64,000 nucleotides of DNA, taken from the NCBI RefSeq assembly GCF_000153485.2, contig NC_018721.1:248001-312000 (forward strand), read 5' to 3'. Below are positions 55,301 to 62,494 of the stretch, in pieces (the first letter of the stretch is position 1; every line of letters begins with the position of its first letter). The position numbers and the translations under genes are program-made. Source of the stretch: Psychroflexus torquis ATCC 700755 (GTDB lineage Bacteria > Bacteroidota > Bacteroidia > Flavobacteriales > Flavobacteriaceae). The notes under the pieces were generated by a model that was not told where the DNA came from, did no database searches, and was given only the letters and a program-made list of their open reading frames with translations.

Positions 55301-55475
55301 CATCAAAATCCGAAATCACCCCTTTCGAGGTACCTTTTATTAAAATGGTTACCCCTGGCAAAGGAATCCCATTCTCGCTTGAAATGGTTCCTGAGATTGT
55401 AGCTATTTGAGCATACGAACTGTGCGCAAAAAAGACCATTAAAAACAGAGATAGTAAATAATACGTTTTTTTCAT
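52389..55475 (-). CDS. SusC/RagA-family TonB-dependent outer-membrane transporter
   Basis: The 1028-residue protein has a signal peptide (LSLFLMVFFAHSSYAQ) and a carboxypeptidase-like regulatory domain (about 24-105, GTISSENGIPLPGVTILIKG). The SusC plug signature follows (PLYVVDGVI and IESINILNGAAAAAIYGSRA), then a 22-strand barrel ending FSLSLSANF. It imports the substrate captured by the SusD partner using TonB energy. It is the first gene of the minus-strand locus, and the putative DeoR operator lies 76 bp upstream of its start. Confidence 0.96.
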   Translation of the reverse strand: MKKTYYLLSLFLMVFFAHSSYAQIATISGTISSENGIPLPGVTILIKGTSKGVISDFDGNFSINVADGTGKTLAISYIGFRTAEVKLTGENQTVNVILEEDSNALDEVIIVGSSLTQSRKKLGNAVTTIKSTELVKGAPVNITTSLQGKVPGAQITQNSGDPAGGFSIRLRGPSTIKGSSEPLYVVDGVITSNLTTNVTNLNVTAGDAQPGQNRMVDINPNDIESINILNGAAAAAIYGSRASNGVVVITTKRGLSTKDGPELYFKSTFNVSTIRKKLDLNLRGEEFETIADSPLSGRLWPIFGFNPDTGELTPFNYLDSNKFDTTRYDYQDEIFQTGFGTDNYFSARDGNEKMNYMASIGYLTNEGIIKNTNFNRFSARFNFNHNPVDWLSYDVGLYYANSQSDEKPDGNVFWSPINSLNITNNVFDITRRDANGNLLAVENTRINPLSIIETFDITQQVNHFIPNLHMKIIPFENFIIDQIIGIDTYSQKGNIFIPVYPYEGVNPAYFDQGFVGQAEAKIFNWNYDINATFDTDINENLSSQTTVGYSFQASKLEFDAVQGRDLDSNNDPTVSLQTQPIDTKLDIFGFFLQETLSYKDKLFLTLAGRIDGATNFDVDQRSNFYPKISGSYVLSNESFWVDDSFINSARLRASYGEAGNLTAISPYERFSSYTSNDFLGNTTLQQNNRLGNENLAPERTKEFEIGTDLSFFDNRASLLFTYYRQNIEDLIVSRVLAPSIGGSSRTENVGTMRNDGIELYARITPIKREDFVWDVNFNFSSNKNEVLKTIGGDISIVTVSGAPPVVQEGQPLGVFFGTYFARDGNGELILSGSSTTGAPEGVPQPERGDLATGSPQRDANGQPIGDLLRKVIGDPNPDYILAVGTDFAYKKFTFSMLWEAVQGFDVFDADKRTRQGVGLGRLAEQELTGELPRGYIAGIYPIEEFRMEDGSFVKLREVSIGYQFPSLFIDHLKDVKIALIGRNLISFDNFFSYDPETNAGGQSNLLRSVNFGNVPIPMTFSLSLSANF

Positions 55476-55550
55476 AAGAGTTACTTTTGATTAATAATTA
55501 AATAAATATATAGTAATAATTAAATAAATATATGATAATATTTATAATTT

Positions 55551-55567
55551 TGCAATGTTTTATTGCA
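55551..55567. promoter_or_regulatory. Candidate DeoR operator, susC-proximal
   Basis: TGCAATGTTTTATTGCA is a 6+5+6 palindrome. It repeats with one base changed at 55612-55628, centre to centre 61 bp. Both sites lie between divergent susC and the DeoR gene. Confidence 0.75.
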
Positions 55568-55611
55568 AAAAATCTTAAAACTATGTGAAAATTAATCTAA
55601 ATCCTTACATG

Positions 55612-55628
55612 TGCAATGTTATATTGCA
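55612..55628. promoter_or_regulatory. Candidate DeoR operator, deoR-proximal
   Basis: TGCAATGTTATATTGCA overlaps the expected -33 region of the DeoR-gene promoter, which would give autoregulation. Confidence 0.75.
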
Positions 55629-55652
55629 TTTTATAACCTTTTATTTTATTAA

Positions 55653-55660
55653 TATATTTG
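55653..55660 (+). promoter_or_regulatory. -7 promoter box of the DeoR gene
   Basis: TATATTTG fits TAnnTTTG and lies 23 bp before the TTG start codon at 55683, the same spacing as at the M36 gene. Confidence 0.5.
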
Positions 55661-55682
55661 TAAACTATTAAAATAAACACAA

Positions 55683-56438
55683 TTGGAAAAGCTTGAGCGA
55701 CATCAAATTATTTTGAACGAAGTCCATATCCATAATAGGGTACTTTTAACTGATTTATCGGGGATTTTGAATGTTTCTATGGACACCGTACGAAGGGATG
55801 TCAAAGAACTTGACAAATTCAATAAATTGAGAAAGGTACATGGGGGGGCCGTTTCAAATGGATTTAATATAATTACCGACCGATCCAGGGATATTTATGA
55901 ACAGGCTAGCAAAACAAAAATTGCTCAAAAGGGAATTTCTCTGCTTAAAAATGGCGATGTTGTCCTTATTAGCGGAGGTTCCACAAATCTAGAATTTGCT
56001 AAATTGATTCCTAAAAGAATGGATCTTACCTTTTTTACACCTAGCCTACCAATGGCCATTGAATTGTTAGATAGTACGTCCTCTCGTTATGATGTTTTTT
56101 TTGTAGGTGGAAAATTATCCCGAGGCTCTCAACTTGCGACTGGAGGAAGTTCAATAAACATCCTCTCAGAAATTACTGCTGATATCTGTTTTTTAGGTAC
56201 TGGATATCTTGATGTAGATAAGGGAATTACGGAAACTGACTGGGAAATCGCTCAAATGAAAAAGGCGATGATCTATGCCTCAAAACGAGTAATAGCCCTT
56301 ACCATTTCTAAAAAACTCAACACCTTCAACCGCTATAAAATTTACAACATCAAAGGGCTTGATACTTTAGTTACCGAACTGGATCCAGATAATGTCAGCT
56401 TAGATAAATATAGAGCGCAAAATATAGATATATTGTAA
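55683..56438 (+). CDS. DeoR-family transcriptional regulator
   Basis: The 251-residue repressor has an N-terminal winged HTH (LLTDLSGILNVSMDTVRRDVKELDKFNKLRKVHGGA) and a C-terminal sugar-phosphate isomerase-like sensor (ISGGSTNLEFAKLIP, FVGGKLSRGSQLATGGSS, CFLGTGYLDVDKGITETDW). It starts with TTG, the first plausible codon. DeoR proteins bind phosphosugars; here GlcNAc-6-P, GlcN-6-P or MurNAc-6-P are likely effectors. It is divergent from susC with two palindromic sites between them. Confidence 0.92.
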   Translation: MEKLERHQIILNEVHIHNRVLLTDLSGILNVSMDTVRRDVKELDKFNKLRKVHGGAVSNGFNIITDRSRDIYEQASKTKIAQKGISLLKNGDVVLISGGSTNLEFAKLIPKRMDLTFFTPSLPMAIELLDSTSSRYDVFFVGGKLSRGSQLATGGSSINILSEITADICFLGTGYLDVDKGITETDWEIAQMKKAMIYASKRVIALTISKKLNTFNRYKIYNIKGLDTLVTELDPDNVSLDKYRAQNIDIL

Positions 56439-56444
56439 TTTTCT

Positions 56445-56640
56445 ATACCATCTATAGATGTTCAAAAACAGATTAAATTTAGAATTCTTATTTGCTGTCA
56501 CATCAAAAGATCCATCTATTAAAATATCGCCAGAATAATTTGTTTTGGAATTGGTGGATCGCTCCGAGTTAAATTCTTTTAAAGTAGCTCCTGTAAATAA
56601 CCAAAAAGTAGGATCATTTAGATTAAGGTTTTGAGTCTTG
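56445..56640 (-). pseudogene. Possible protein remnant beside the repeat field
   Basis: The minus-strand frame NLNDPTFWLFTGATLKEFNS...NYSGDILIDGSFDVTANKNS runs without stop from the repeat field to just past the deoR 3' end. It looks protein-like in composition (tandem-barrel or adhesin-type strand pattern) but has no start and no recognised family. Confidence 0.3.
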
Positions 56641-56644
56641 ACCT

Positions 56645-57484
56645 CGAGCTGTCACTTCGAGTGATTTTCGATAGAAAATTGTATCGAGAAGTATTTTGGG
56701 CTTTTTGAATTCTCGCCCTGTCACTTCGAGTGTTTTGTTTGTTTTACAAAAACAAGCAAAATGTATCGAGAAGTAAGACGAGGCTTGTTGAGTTCTCGCC
56801 CTGTCACTTCAAGTGATTTTCGGTAGAAAATTGTATCGAGAAGTAGTTTGGGATTGTCGAGTTCTCGATACGATTTCATGGGATTTCTTTCGAATCCCAT
56901 CAAATCACTCGAGCTGACAAAGTGTTGCGTCAATGTCACTTCGAGTGATTTTCGATAAAAAATTGTATCGAGAAGTAAGACGGGCTTGTCGAGTTCTCGC
57001 CCTGTCACTTCGAGTGATTTTCGGTAGAAAATTGTATCGAGAAGTAATACGAGGCTTGTTGAGTTCTCGCCCTGTCACTTCGAGTCTTTTGTTTGTTTTA
57101 CAAAAACATGCAAAATGTATCGAGAAGTAAGACGGGCTTGTCGAGTTCTCGATACGATTTCATGGGATTTCTTTCGAATCCCATGAAATCACTCGAACTG
57201 ACAAAGTGTTGCGTCAATGTCACTTCGAGTGTTTTGTTTGTTTTGCAAAAACAAGCAAAATGTATCGAGAAGTAAGACGGGGCTTGTCGAGTTCTCGACC
57301 TGTCACTTCGAGTGATTTTCGATAGAAAATTGTATCGAGAAGTAGTTTGGGATTGTTGAGTTCTCGATACGATTTCATGGGATTTCTTTCGAATCCCATC
57401 AAATCACTCGAACTGACAAAGTGTTGCGTCAATGTCACTTCGAGTGATTTTCGATAGAAAATTGTATCGAGAAGTAGTTTGAGG
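56645..57484. repeat. Second dispersed repeat field
   Basis: It contains about nine copies of a unit TGTCACTTCGAGTGATTTTC-GATAGAAAATTGTATCGAGAAGT. Some carry GTTTTGTTTGTTTTACAAAAACAAGC in place of the middle. Three are joined to a hairpin module ATGGGATT-tctttcg-AATCCCAT followed by CACTCGA.CTGACAAAGTGTTGCGTCAA. Junctions read CGAGTTCTCG. It lies between deoR and ald. Short frames here are artefacts. Confidence 0.85.
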
Positions 57485-57568
57485 TGGTTAACATCAATTA
57501 TTTTAAACCCTATCGGTTTATGACTCTATTGATGAGATGAAGTAAAAGTCTCAAACCTCATCCATAAA

Positions 57569-58654
57569 TTAGACTACCATCTCTTTTAAAATCTCTTTAC
57601 AAATTACTTTTCCATGATCCAGACTCAGGCCCTTTTGAAGTGAAGGATCACTATTACAAGCCTCTTTCCATCCTTTTTGAGCGATATCTAGCACATATGG
57701 AAAGGTGACATTGGTAAGTGCTAAGGTAGAGGTGTAAGGCACCGCACCTGGCATATTGGTTACACAATAGTGAACCACATCATCGATAATATAGGTAGGA
57801 TCCTCATGGGTCGTTGGTCTTGTTGTTTCAAAACACCCCCCTTGATCTACCGCTACATCCACCATAACCGTACCTGGTGTCATGTCCTTAAGCATATCTC
57901 TAGTAATCAATTTTGGAGCTTTGGCTCCAGGAATCAATACTGCACCAATAATTAGATCTGCCGTTTTAATATGTTTCCTGATGTTATATTCATTGGAAAA
58001 GGCAGTTACCACATGACTTGGCATAATATCATTCACGTACCTAAGCCTTTTCATATTGATATCAAATATCGTGACGTGAGCTCCAAGACCAGCAGCCATT
58101 TTTGCAGCTTGAATTCCAACGACTCCAGCGCCCAGAACTAAAACTTTTCCGGGAGGCACTCCTGGAACTCCTCCTAAAAGAATACCTTTTCCTCGAATGG
58201 GTTTCTCCAAATATTTGGCGCCTTGCTGAGTTGCCATACGCCCAGCGACCTCAGACATGGGCGTTAGCAAAGGTAAACTGCCATCCTCATCTTCCACGGT
58301 TTCATAAGCAATACACACTGCTTTAGAAGCAATCATAGCCAGCGTTAAAGCCTGACTAGAAGCAAAATGAAAATAGGTGAAAATAATTTGACCTTCTCTA
58401 ACAAGCGCGTATTCCTTTTCTATAGGTTCCTTGACCTTGACGATCATCTCTGCTTTTTCATACACAGCGTCTAGGCTTGATAAAATCTCTGCACCTGCTT
58501 CTATATAGTCCAAATCTTCAAAACCACTGGCCAAACCAGCTTGAGTTTGGACATATACGTGATGTTTTCTTTTCGTCAATTCAAAAACACCTGCTGGGGT
58601 GATAGATACCCGACTTTCATTATTTTTGACTTCAATGGGAACTCCTATTTTCAT
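57569..58654 (-). CDS. ald: Alanine dehydrogenase
   Basis: The 361-residue enzyme interconverts L-alanine and pyruvate plus ammonia with NAD. It begins MKIGVPIEVKNNESRVSITP, with the pyruvate-binding Lys in MIVKVKEP, the catalytic His in FTYFHFASS, the dinucleotide motif VLGAGVVGIQAAKMAAGLGA and ITRDMLKDMTPGTVMVDVAVDQGG. The ATG at 58654 is preferred over a GTG seven codons upstream. Two direct repeats ACCCCC(C)TATTTTA (58729-58742 and 58781-58793) stand upstream and may be regulator sites. L-alanine from peptidoglycan stems would be one natural substrate. Confidence 0.96.
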   Translation of the reverse strand: MKIGVPIEVKNNESRVSITPAGVFELTKRKHHVYVQTQAGLASGFEDLDYIEAGAEILSSLDAVYEKAEMIVKVKEPIEKEYALVREGQIIFTYFHFASSQALTLAMIASKAVCIAYETVEDEDGSLPLLTPMSEVAGRMATQQGAKYLEKPIRGKGILLGGVPGVPPGKVLVLGAGVVGIQAAKMAAGLGAHVTIFDINMKRLRYVNDIMPSHVVTAFSNEYNIRKHIKTADLIIGAVLIPGAKAPKLITRDMLKDMTPGTVMVDVAVDQGGCFETTRPTTHEDPTYIIDDVVHYCVTNMPGAVPYTSTLALTNVTFPYVLDIAQKGWKEACNSDPSLQKGLSLDHGKVICKEILKEMVV

Positions 58655-58900
58655 AAGTACTTTCTTTTTAATCACACCCTATAAATTTAGGGGTATATTA
58701 TTATTATAATAGGCTAAATGTAATTATTACCCCCCTATTTTAATACATATATACTAATTAATTATAAAAATATATTTCACACCCCCTATTTTACATAAAT
58801 TAAATTCAGAAGGAATGAGTTTCAAGGGTTAACTGTCCCTAAGGTGAAAAAGAAAAAGTAGGAAACTGATAAAAAAATCTAGGTCATGATTTTGCACCAT

Positions 58901-58935
58901 AAAAAAAAGCCCTGCAATTGCAGAGCCTTTTTTTT
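58901..58935 (-). terminator. Terminator of katG
   Basis: The stem GC-CTGCAATTGCAG-GC is flanked by A8 and T8 runs, 20 bp past the katG stop. It should work on either strand. Confidence 0.85.
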
Positions 58936-58954
58936 ATACTAATAGACGAAAGAA

Positions 58955-61267
58955 TTACATCTTCACATCGAATCGGTCTAATTGCATAACTTTAGACCAA
59001 GCCGATACAAAATCAGTTACAAATTTTTCATCGGCATCTTCAGTAGCATAGACTTCTGCTAAAGCTCTCAACTCCGAGTTTGATCCAAAGATCAAGTCAG
59101 CGCGAGTAGCTGTCCACTTCGTATCTCCTGTTTGTCTATTTTTGGAAATAAAGACTTGTTCTTTATCGTCTTTAGGTTCCCATTTATGACTCATGTCTAA
59201 GAGATTTACAAAGAAATCTGTGGTTAGCTCTCCAGGACGATCTGTAAAGACCCCATGTTGCGCATTGCCATGATTGGCTCCTAAGGCTCGCATCCCTCCT
59301 ATGAGAACAGTCATTTCTGGTGCAGTTAGGGTAAGCAACTGAGCTTTATCTACCAATAACTCTTCTGTGGTTAAGGTGTATTGCTTTCCCTGATAGTTTG
59401 TAAATCCGTCGGCCATAGGTTTAAGCAATTGCATGGATTCCACATCGGTTTGTTCTTGTAACGCATCGGTTCTTCCCGGCATAAAGGGCACTTCAATAGT
59501 ATGACCAGCTTTTTTGGCCGCTTGTTCAATAGCTACATTCCCTCCGAGGACGATTAAATCTGCCATAGACACCTCTTTGTTGTTATACTTTTTATTAAAA
59601 TCCTTTTGGATCATAGTCAGTTTAGACGCCACTTTATCCAATTGCTTAGGATTATTAGCTTCCCAGCTGCGTTGTGGCTCTAGTAGAATATGTCCTCCAT
59701 TAGCTCCCCCACGACGATCGGAATCTCTGTAAGTGGATGCTGAAGTCCAGGCTGTCTCTACCAACTCTGATGTATTTAGACCTGACTTCAAAATTTCAGC
59801 CTTTAGTGCTTTAATATCTGCGGCATTGACCATTTCATATTTTGCTTTTGGGATGGGATCTTGCCATATAAAATCTTCTTTTGGAGCATCAGGTCCTATA
59901 TAAGTTGACTTTGGCCCCATGTCTCTGTGGGTTAACTTAAACCAAGCTTGAGCAAAAGTTTTATTGAACTCCTCTGGATTCTCATAAAAGAACTTGGAAA
60001 TTTTCAAATAATCAGGATCTTTAATCATCGTTAAATCTGTGGTCAACATGGTTGGTCTGTGCTTTTTCCCTTCAATATGAGCATCAGGATAGATTTCTTT
60101 AGAATCCTTGGCAACCCATTGGTAAGCTCCTCCGGGGCTTTTGGTCAATTCCCACTCATTTTCAAATAAGGACTTGAAATAACCCTGGCTCCATTCTGCT
60201 GGAGTGTTAGTCCATATTACCTCCAATCCAGAAGTGATGGCATCTTCCGCTTTTCCAGATTTATAAGAACTCATCCATCCTAAGCCTTGTTCTTGGATAG
60301 AAGCTGCTTCTGGGGCTGGACCTAGAGATGCATCGCCTGCTCCATGGGTTTTACCTATAGTATGACCTCCAGCAATAAGAGCGACTGTTTCTTTATCGTT
60401 CATTCCCATTCTTCCAAAGGTTTGGCGAATTCCATCTGCTGCAAGTGCTGGATCTGGATTTCCATCCGGACCTTCAGGGTTCACATAGATCAATCCCATT
60501 TGAACAGCAGCTAGAGGTTGCTCAATATCTCCATTATCATCGTAGCGCTTATCATTTGCTAACATTTCATTTTCTGCTCCCCAATAGACGTTGCTGGAGG
60601 GCTCCCAGGTGTCTTCACGACCACCACTAAATCCAGCTATCTCTAAGCCCATATCTTCATAAGCAAGAGTTCCTGCAAGAATCATTAAATCGGCCCAAGA
60701 AATACTCTTGCCATACTTCTGCTTAATTGGCCATAGCAGGCGTCTTGCCTTATCCAAATTGGCATTATCTGGCCAGCTATTAATCGGCGCAAATCGCTGT
60801 TGACCATCTCTAGATCCACCTCGGCCATCCGCTGTCCGGTAAGTTCCGGCACTGTGCCAAGACATCCGAATAAAAAACGGACCATAATGACCATAGTCTG
60901 CAGGCCACCACTCTTTAGAATCTTTCATCAGTGCGACTAAGTCAGTTTTTAAAGCTCCATAATCTAGGGCTTTAAAGGCAGCCCGATAATCAAAATCTTC
61001 ACCCATAGGGTTAGATTTTTGAGAATGCTGTCTCAAAACACTTAAATCTAAAGAGTTGGGCCACCAGTCTTTATTCCCCATTCGTTTGGGTGTCATTTCT
61101 TCTGTTACTGAAGATTTATCCTGCATCTTAGCATGAGGATTTTCACCATCTTTAACTTTTATCCTGATACCTGTTACAGGACAGGTCTTATATTCAGGTT
61201 CGGTGCTTTGCTGAGCAAAAGCGACCACAACAAACAAACTAAATGCTGCAATTAATAATTTTTTCAT
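58955..61267 (-). CDS. katG: Exported catalase-peroxidase
   Basis: The 770-residue haem enzyme has an N-terminal signal peptide ([19 protein letters not shown]) that classical cytoplasmic KatG lacks. The distal site is R-M-S-W-H-S-A-G ([12 protein letters not shown]). The Tyr of [10 protein letters not shown] and the Trp of MSWHS form the family covalent adduct with a downstream Met. The proximal His is in [14 protein letters not shown]. The second, non-haem half ([18 protein letters not shown] onward) is complete. It removes H2O2 in the periplasm. It is terminated by a strong hairpin. Confidence 0.95.
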   Translation of the reverse strand: MKKLLIAAFSLFVVVAFAQQSTEPEYKTCPVTGIRIKVKDGENPHAKMQDKSSVTEEMTPKRMGNKDWWPNSLDLSVLRQHSQKSNPMGEDFDYRAAFKALDYGALKTDLVALMKDSKEWWPADYGHYGPFFIRMSWHSAGTYRTADGRGGSRDGQQRFAPINSWPDNANLDKARRLLWPIKQKYGKSISWADLMILAGTLAYEDMGLEIAGFSGGREDTWEPSSNVYWGAENEMLANDKRYDDNGDIEQPLAAVQMGLIYVNPEGPDGNPDPALAADGIRQTFGRMGMNDKETVALIAGGHTIGKTHGAGDASLGPAPEAASIQEQGLGWMSSYKSGKAEDAITSGLEVIWTNTPAEWSQGYFKSLFENEWELTKSPGGAYQWVAKDSKEIYPDAHIEGKKHRPTMLTTDLTMIKDPDYLKISKFFYENPEEFNKTFAQAWFKLTHRDMGPKSTYIGPDAPKEDFIWQDPIPKAKYEMVNAADIKALKAEILKSGLNTSELVETAWTSASTYRDSDRRGGANGGHILLEPQRSWEANNPKQLDKVASKLTMIQKDFNKKYNNKEVSMADLIVLGGNVAIEQAAKKAGHTIEVPFMPGRTDALQEQTDVESMQLLKPMADGFTNYQGKQYTLTTEELLVDKAQLLTLTAPEMTVLIGGMRALGANHGNAQHGVFTDRPGELTTDFFVNLLDMSHKWEPKDDKEQVFISKNRQTGDTKWTATRADLIFGSNSELRALAEVYATEDADEKFVTDFVSAWSKVMQLDRFDVKM

Positions 61268-61557
61268 GAGTATAAATTTATTTATGATAGTCAAAAGTAG
61301 TATTAAACCCTAACCTAAAGACTTACTTAAAATTACAGTTTTTGATAGACATATTAGAATTTCTAATAGTTAAATGTTATTGTATTAGATAAGCCTATAA
61401 ATAAGAAGGATACTTATTTGGAAATTATGTCGCTGGTTACTCTTTTTTTTGGGATGGCATGCGGATCCGTTGTCGGTGAATAACACTAAAGATAAATGTG
61501 AAGTATTTTTTGACAATCCTAAATTAATAGTAAATTTAAATCAAAAAACCAAAGCTT

Positions 61558-61977
61558 ATGTCACCTTCAGTCATCTTTCAAATCGTTAATACCATCGTTC
61601 TTCCCGCCTGGTTGATCTTGATTTTTTTTCCAAACAAATCATGGAAAAATCCAGTAATCAACGGCCTTACCATAGCGATGTCTCTGGTCTATGCTTTTTA
61701 CGTTGTGACGGGTTTGGGTGATTTGGATATGGAATCCTTCAATGAGCTTGAAGGCGTAAAAGCCATGTTTACGACAGATGTAGCTGTTCTCACCGGTTGG
61801 GTACATTATTTGGTTTTTGATCTCTTGGTGGGAAATTGGATTTTAAACCAATCCCAAAAACACAAGATCAATCATTACCTTATAATTCCGTGTCTGTTGC
61901 TTTGTTTTGTGTTTGGCCCCGCGGGGTATTTGGTGTATTCCATCATTAAAGTCGCTAAAACGAAGCGTTTGGATTAA
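61558..61977 (+). CDS. ABA4-like (DUF4281) membrane protein
   Basis: The 139-residue protein has four transmembrane helices and the conserved GWVHYLVFDLLVGNWILNQ and CLLLCFVFGPAGYLVYSI. It is the bacterial counterpart of plant ABA4, which is linked to neoxanthin synthesis; some relatives affect carotenoid metabolism. The bacterial role is unknown. It starts ATGTCACCT after a 290-bp spacer from katG; the two are divergent. Confidence 0.88.
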   Translation: MSPSVIFQIVNTIVLPAWLILIFFPNKSWKNPVINGLTIAMSLVYAFYVVTGLGDLDMESFNELEGVKAMFTTDVAVLTGWVHYLVFDLLVGNWILNQSQKHKINHYLIIPCLLLCFVFGPAGYLVYSIIKVAKTKRLD

Positions 61978-61982
61978 AGTTT

Positions 61983-62480
61983 TGGGCTTCGGTACATTTC
62001 GACAAAGCTCAATGCGGCGCGATTCTCCTGATGTCGAATCACTCAGCCACCACTAAGGTCTGGTCGTTGAGTGTTCTGACGATAGTCAGAATGTATCGAA
62101 ACGACATTTCGCAGTTGGGCTTCGATACGATTCTCCTACTGTCGAATCACTCAGCCACCACTAAGATTTGGTACTGGGGCTTCGATACGATTCTCCTACT
62201 GTCGAATCACTCAGCCACCACAAAGATTTGGTCGTTTCGTACTGGGGCTTCGATACATTTCGACAAAGCTCAATGCGGCGCGATTCTCCTGATGTCGAAT
62301 CACTCAGCCACCGATTAAAATTTGGTACTGGGGCTTCGATACGATTCTCCTGCTGTCGAATCACTCAGCCACCACTAAGATTTGGTCGTTTCGTACTGGG
62401 GCTTCGATACGATTCTCCTACTGTCGAATCACTCAGCCACCGATTAAAATCGTATCGAGAACTCGACAACGCTCGAACTG
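61983..62480. repeat. Third dispersed repeat field
   Basis: About six copies of GGGCTTCGATACGATTCTCC-TACTGTCGAATCACTCAGCC-ACCACTAAGATTTGGT are linked by CGTTTCGTACT. Some copies have CATTTCGACAAAGCTCAATGCGGCG inserted. The end ATCGTATCGAGAACTCGACAACGCTCGAACTGACA shares words with the second field. It lies directly between the ABA4-like stop and the M28 gene stop. Confidence 0.85.
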
Positions 62481-62494
62481 ACAAGGCCTAAAAC

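Noticed and set aside
56721..57438. Short frames such as TGRELDKP and MSLRVIF in the second repeat field
   Set aside because: They are made of the repeat unit and recur in it; no gene features.
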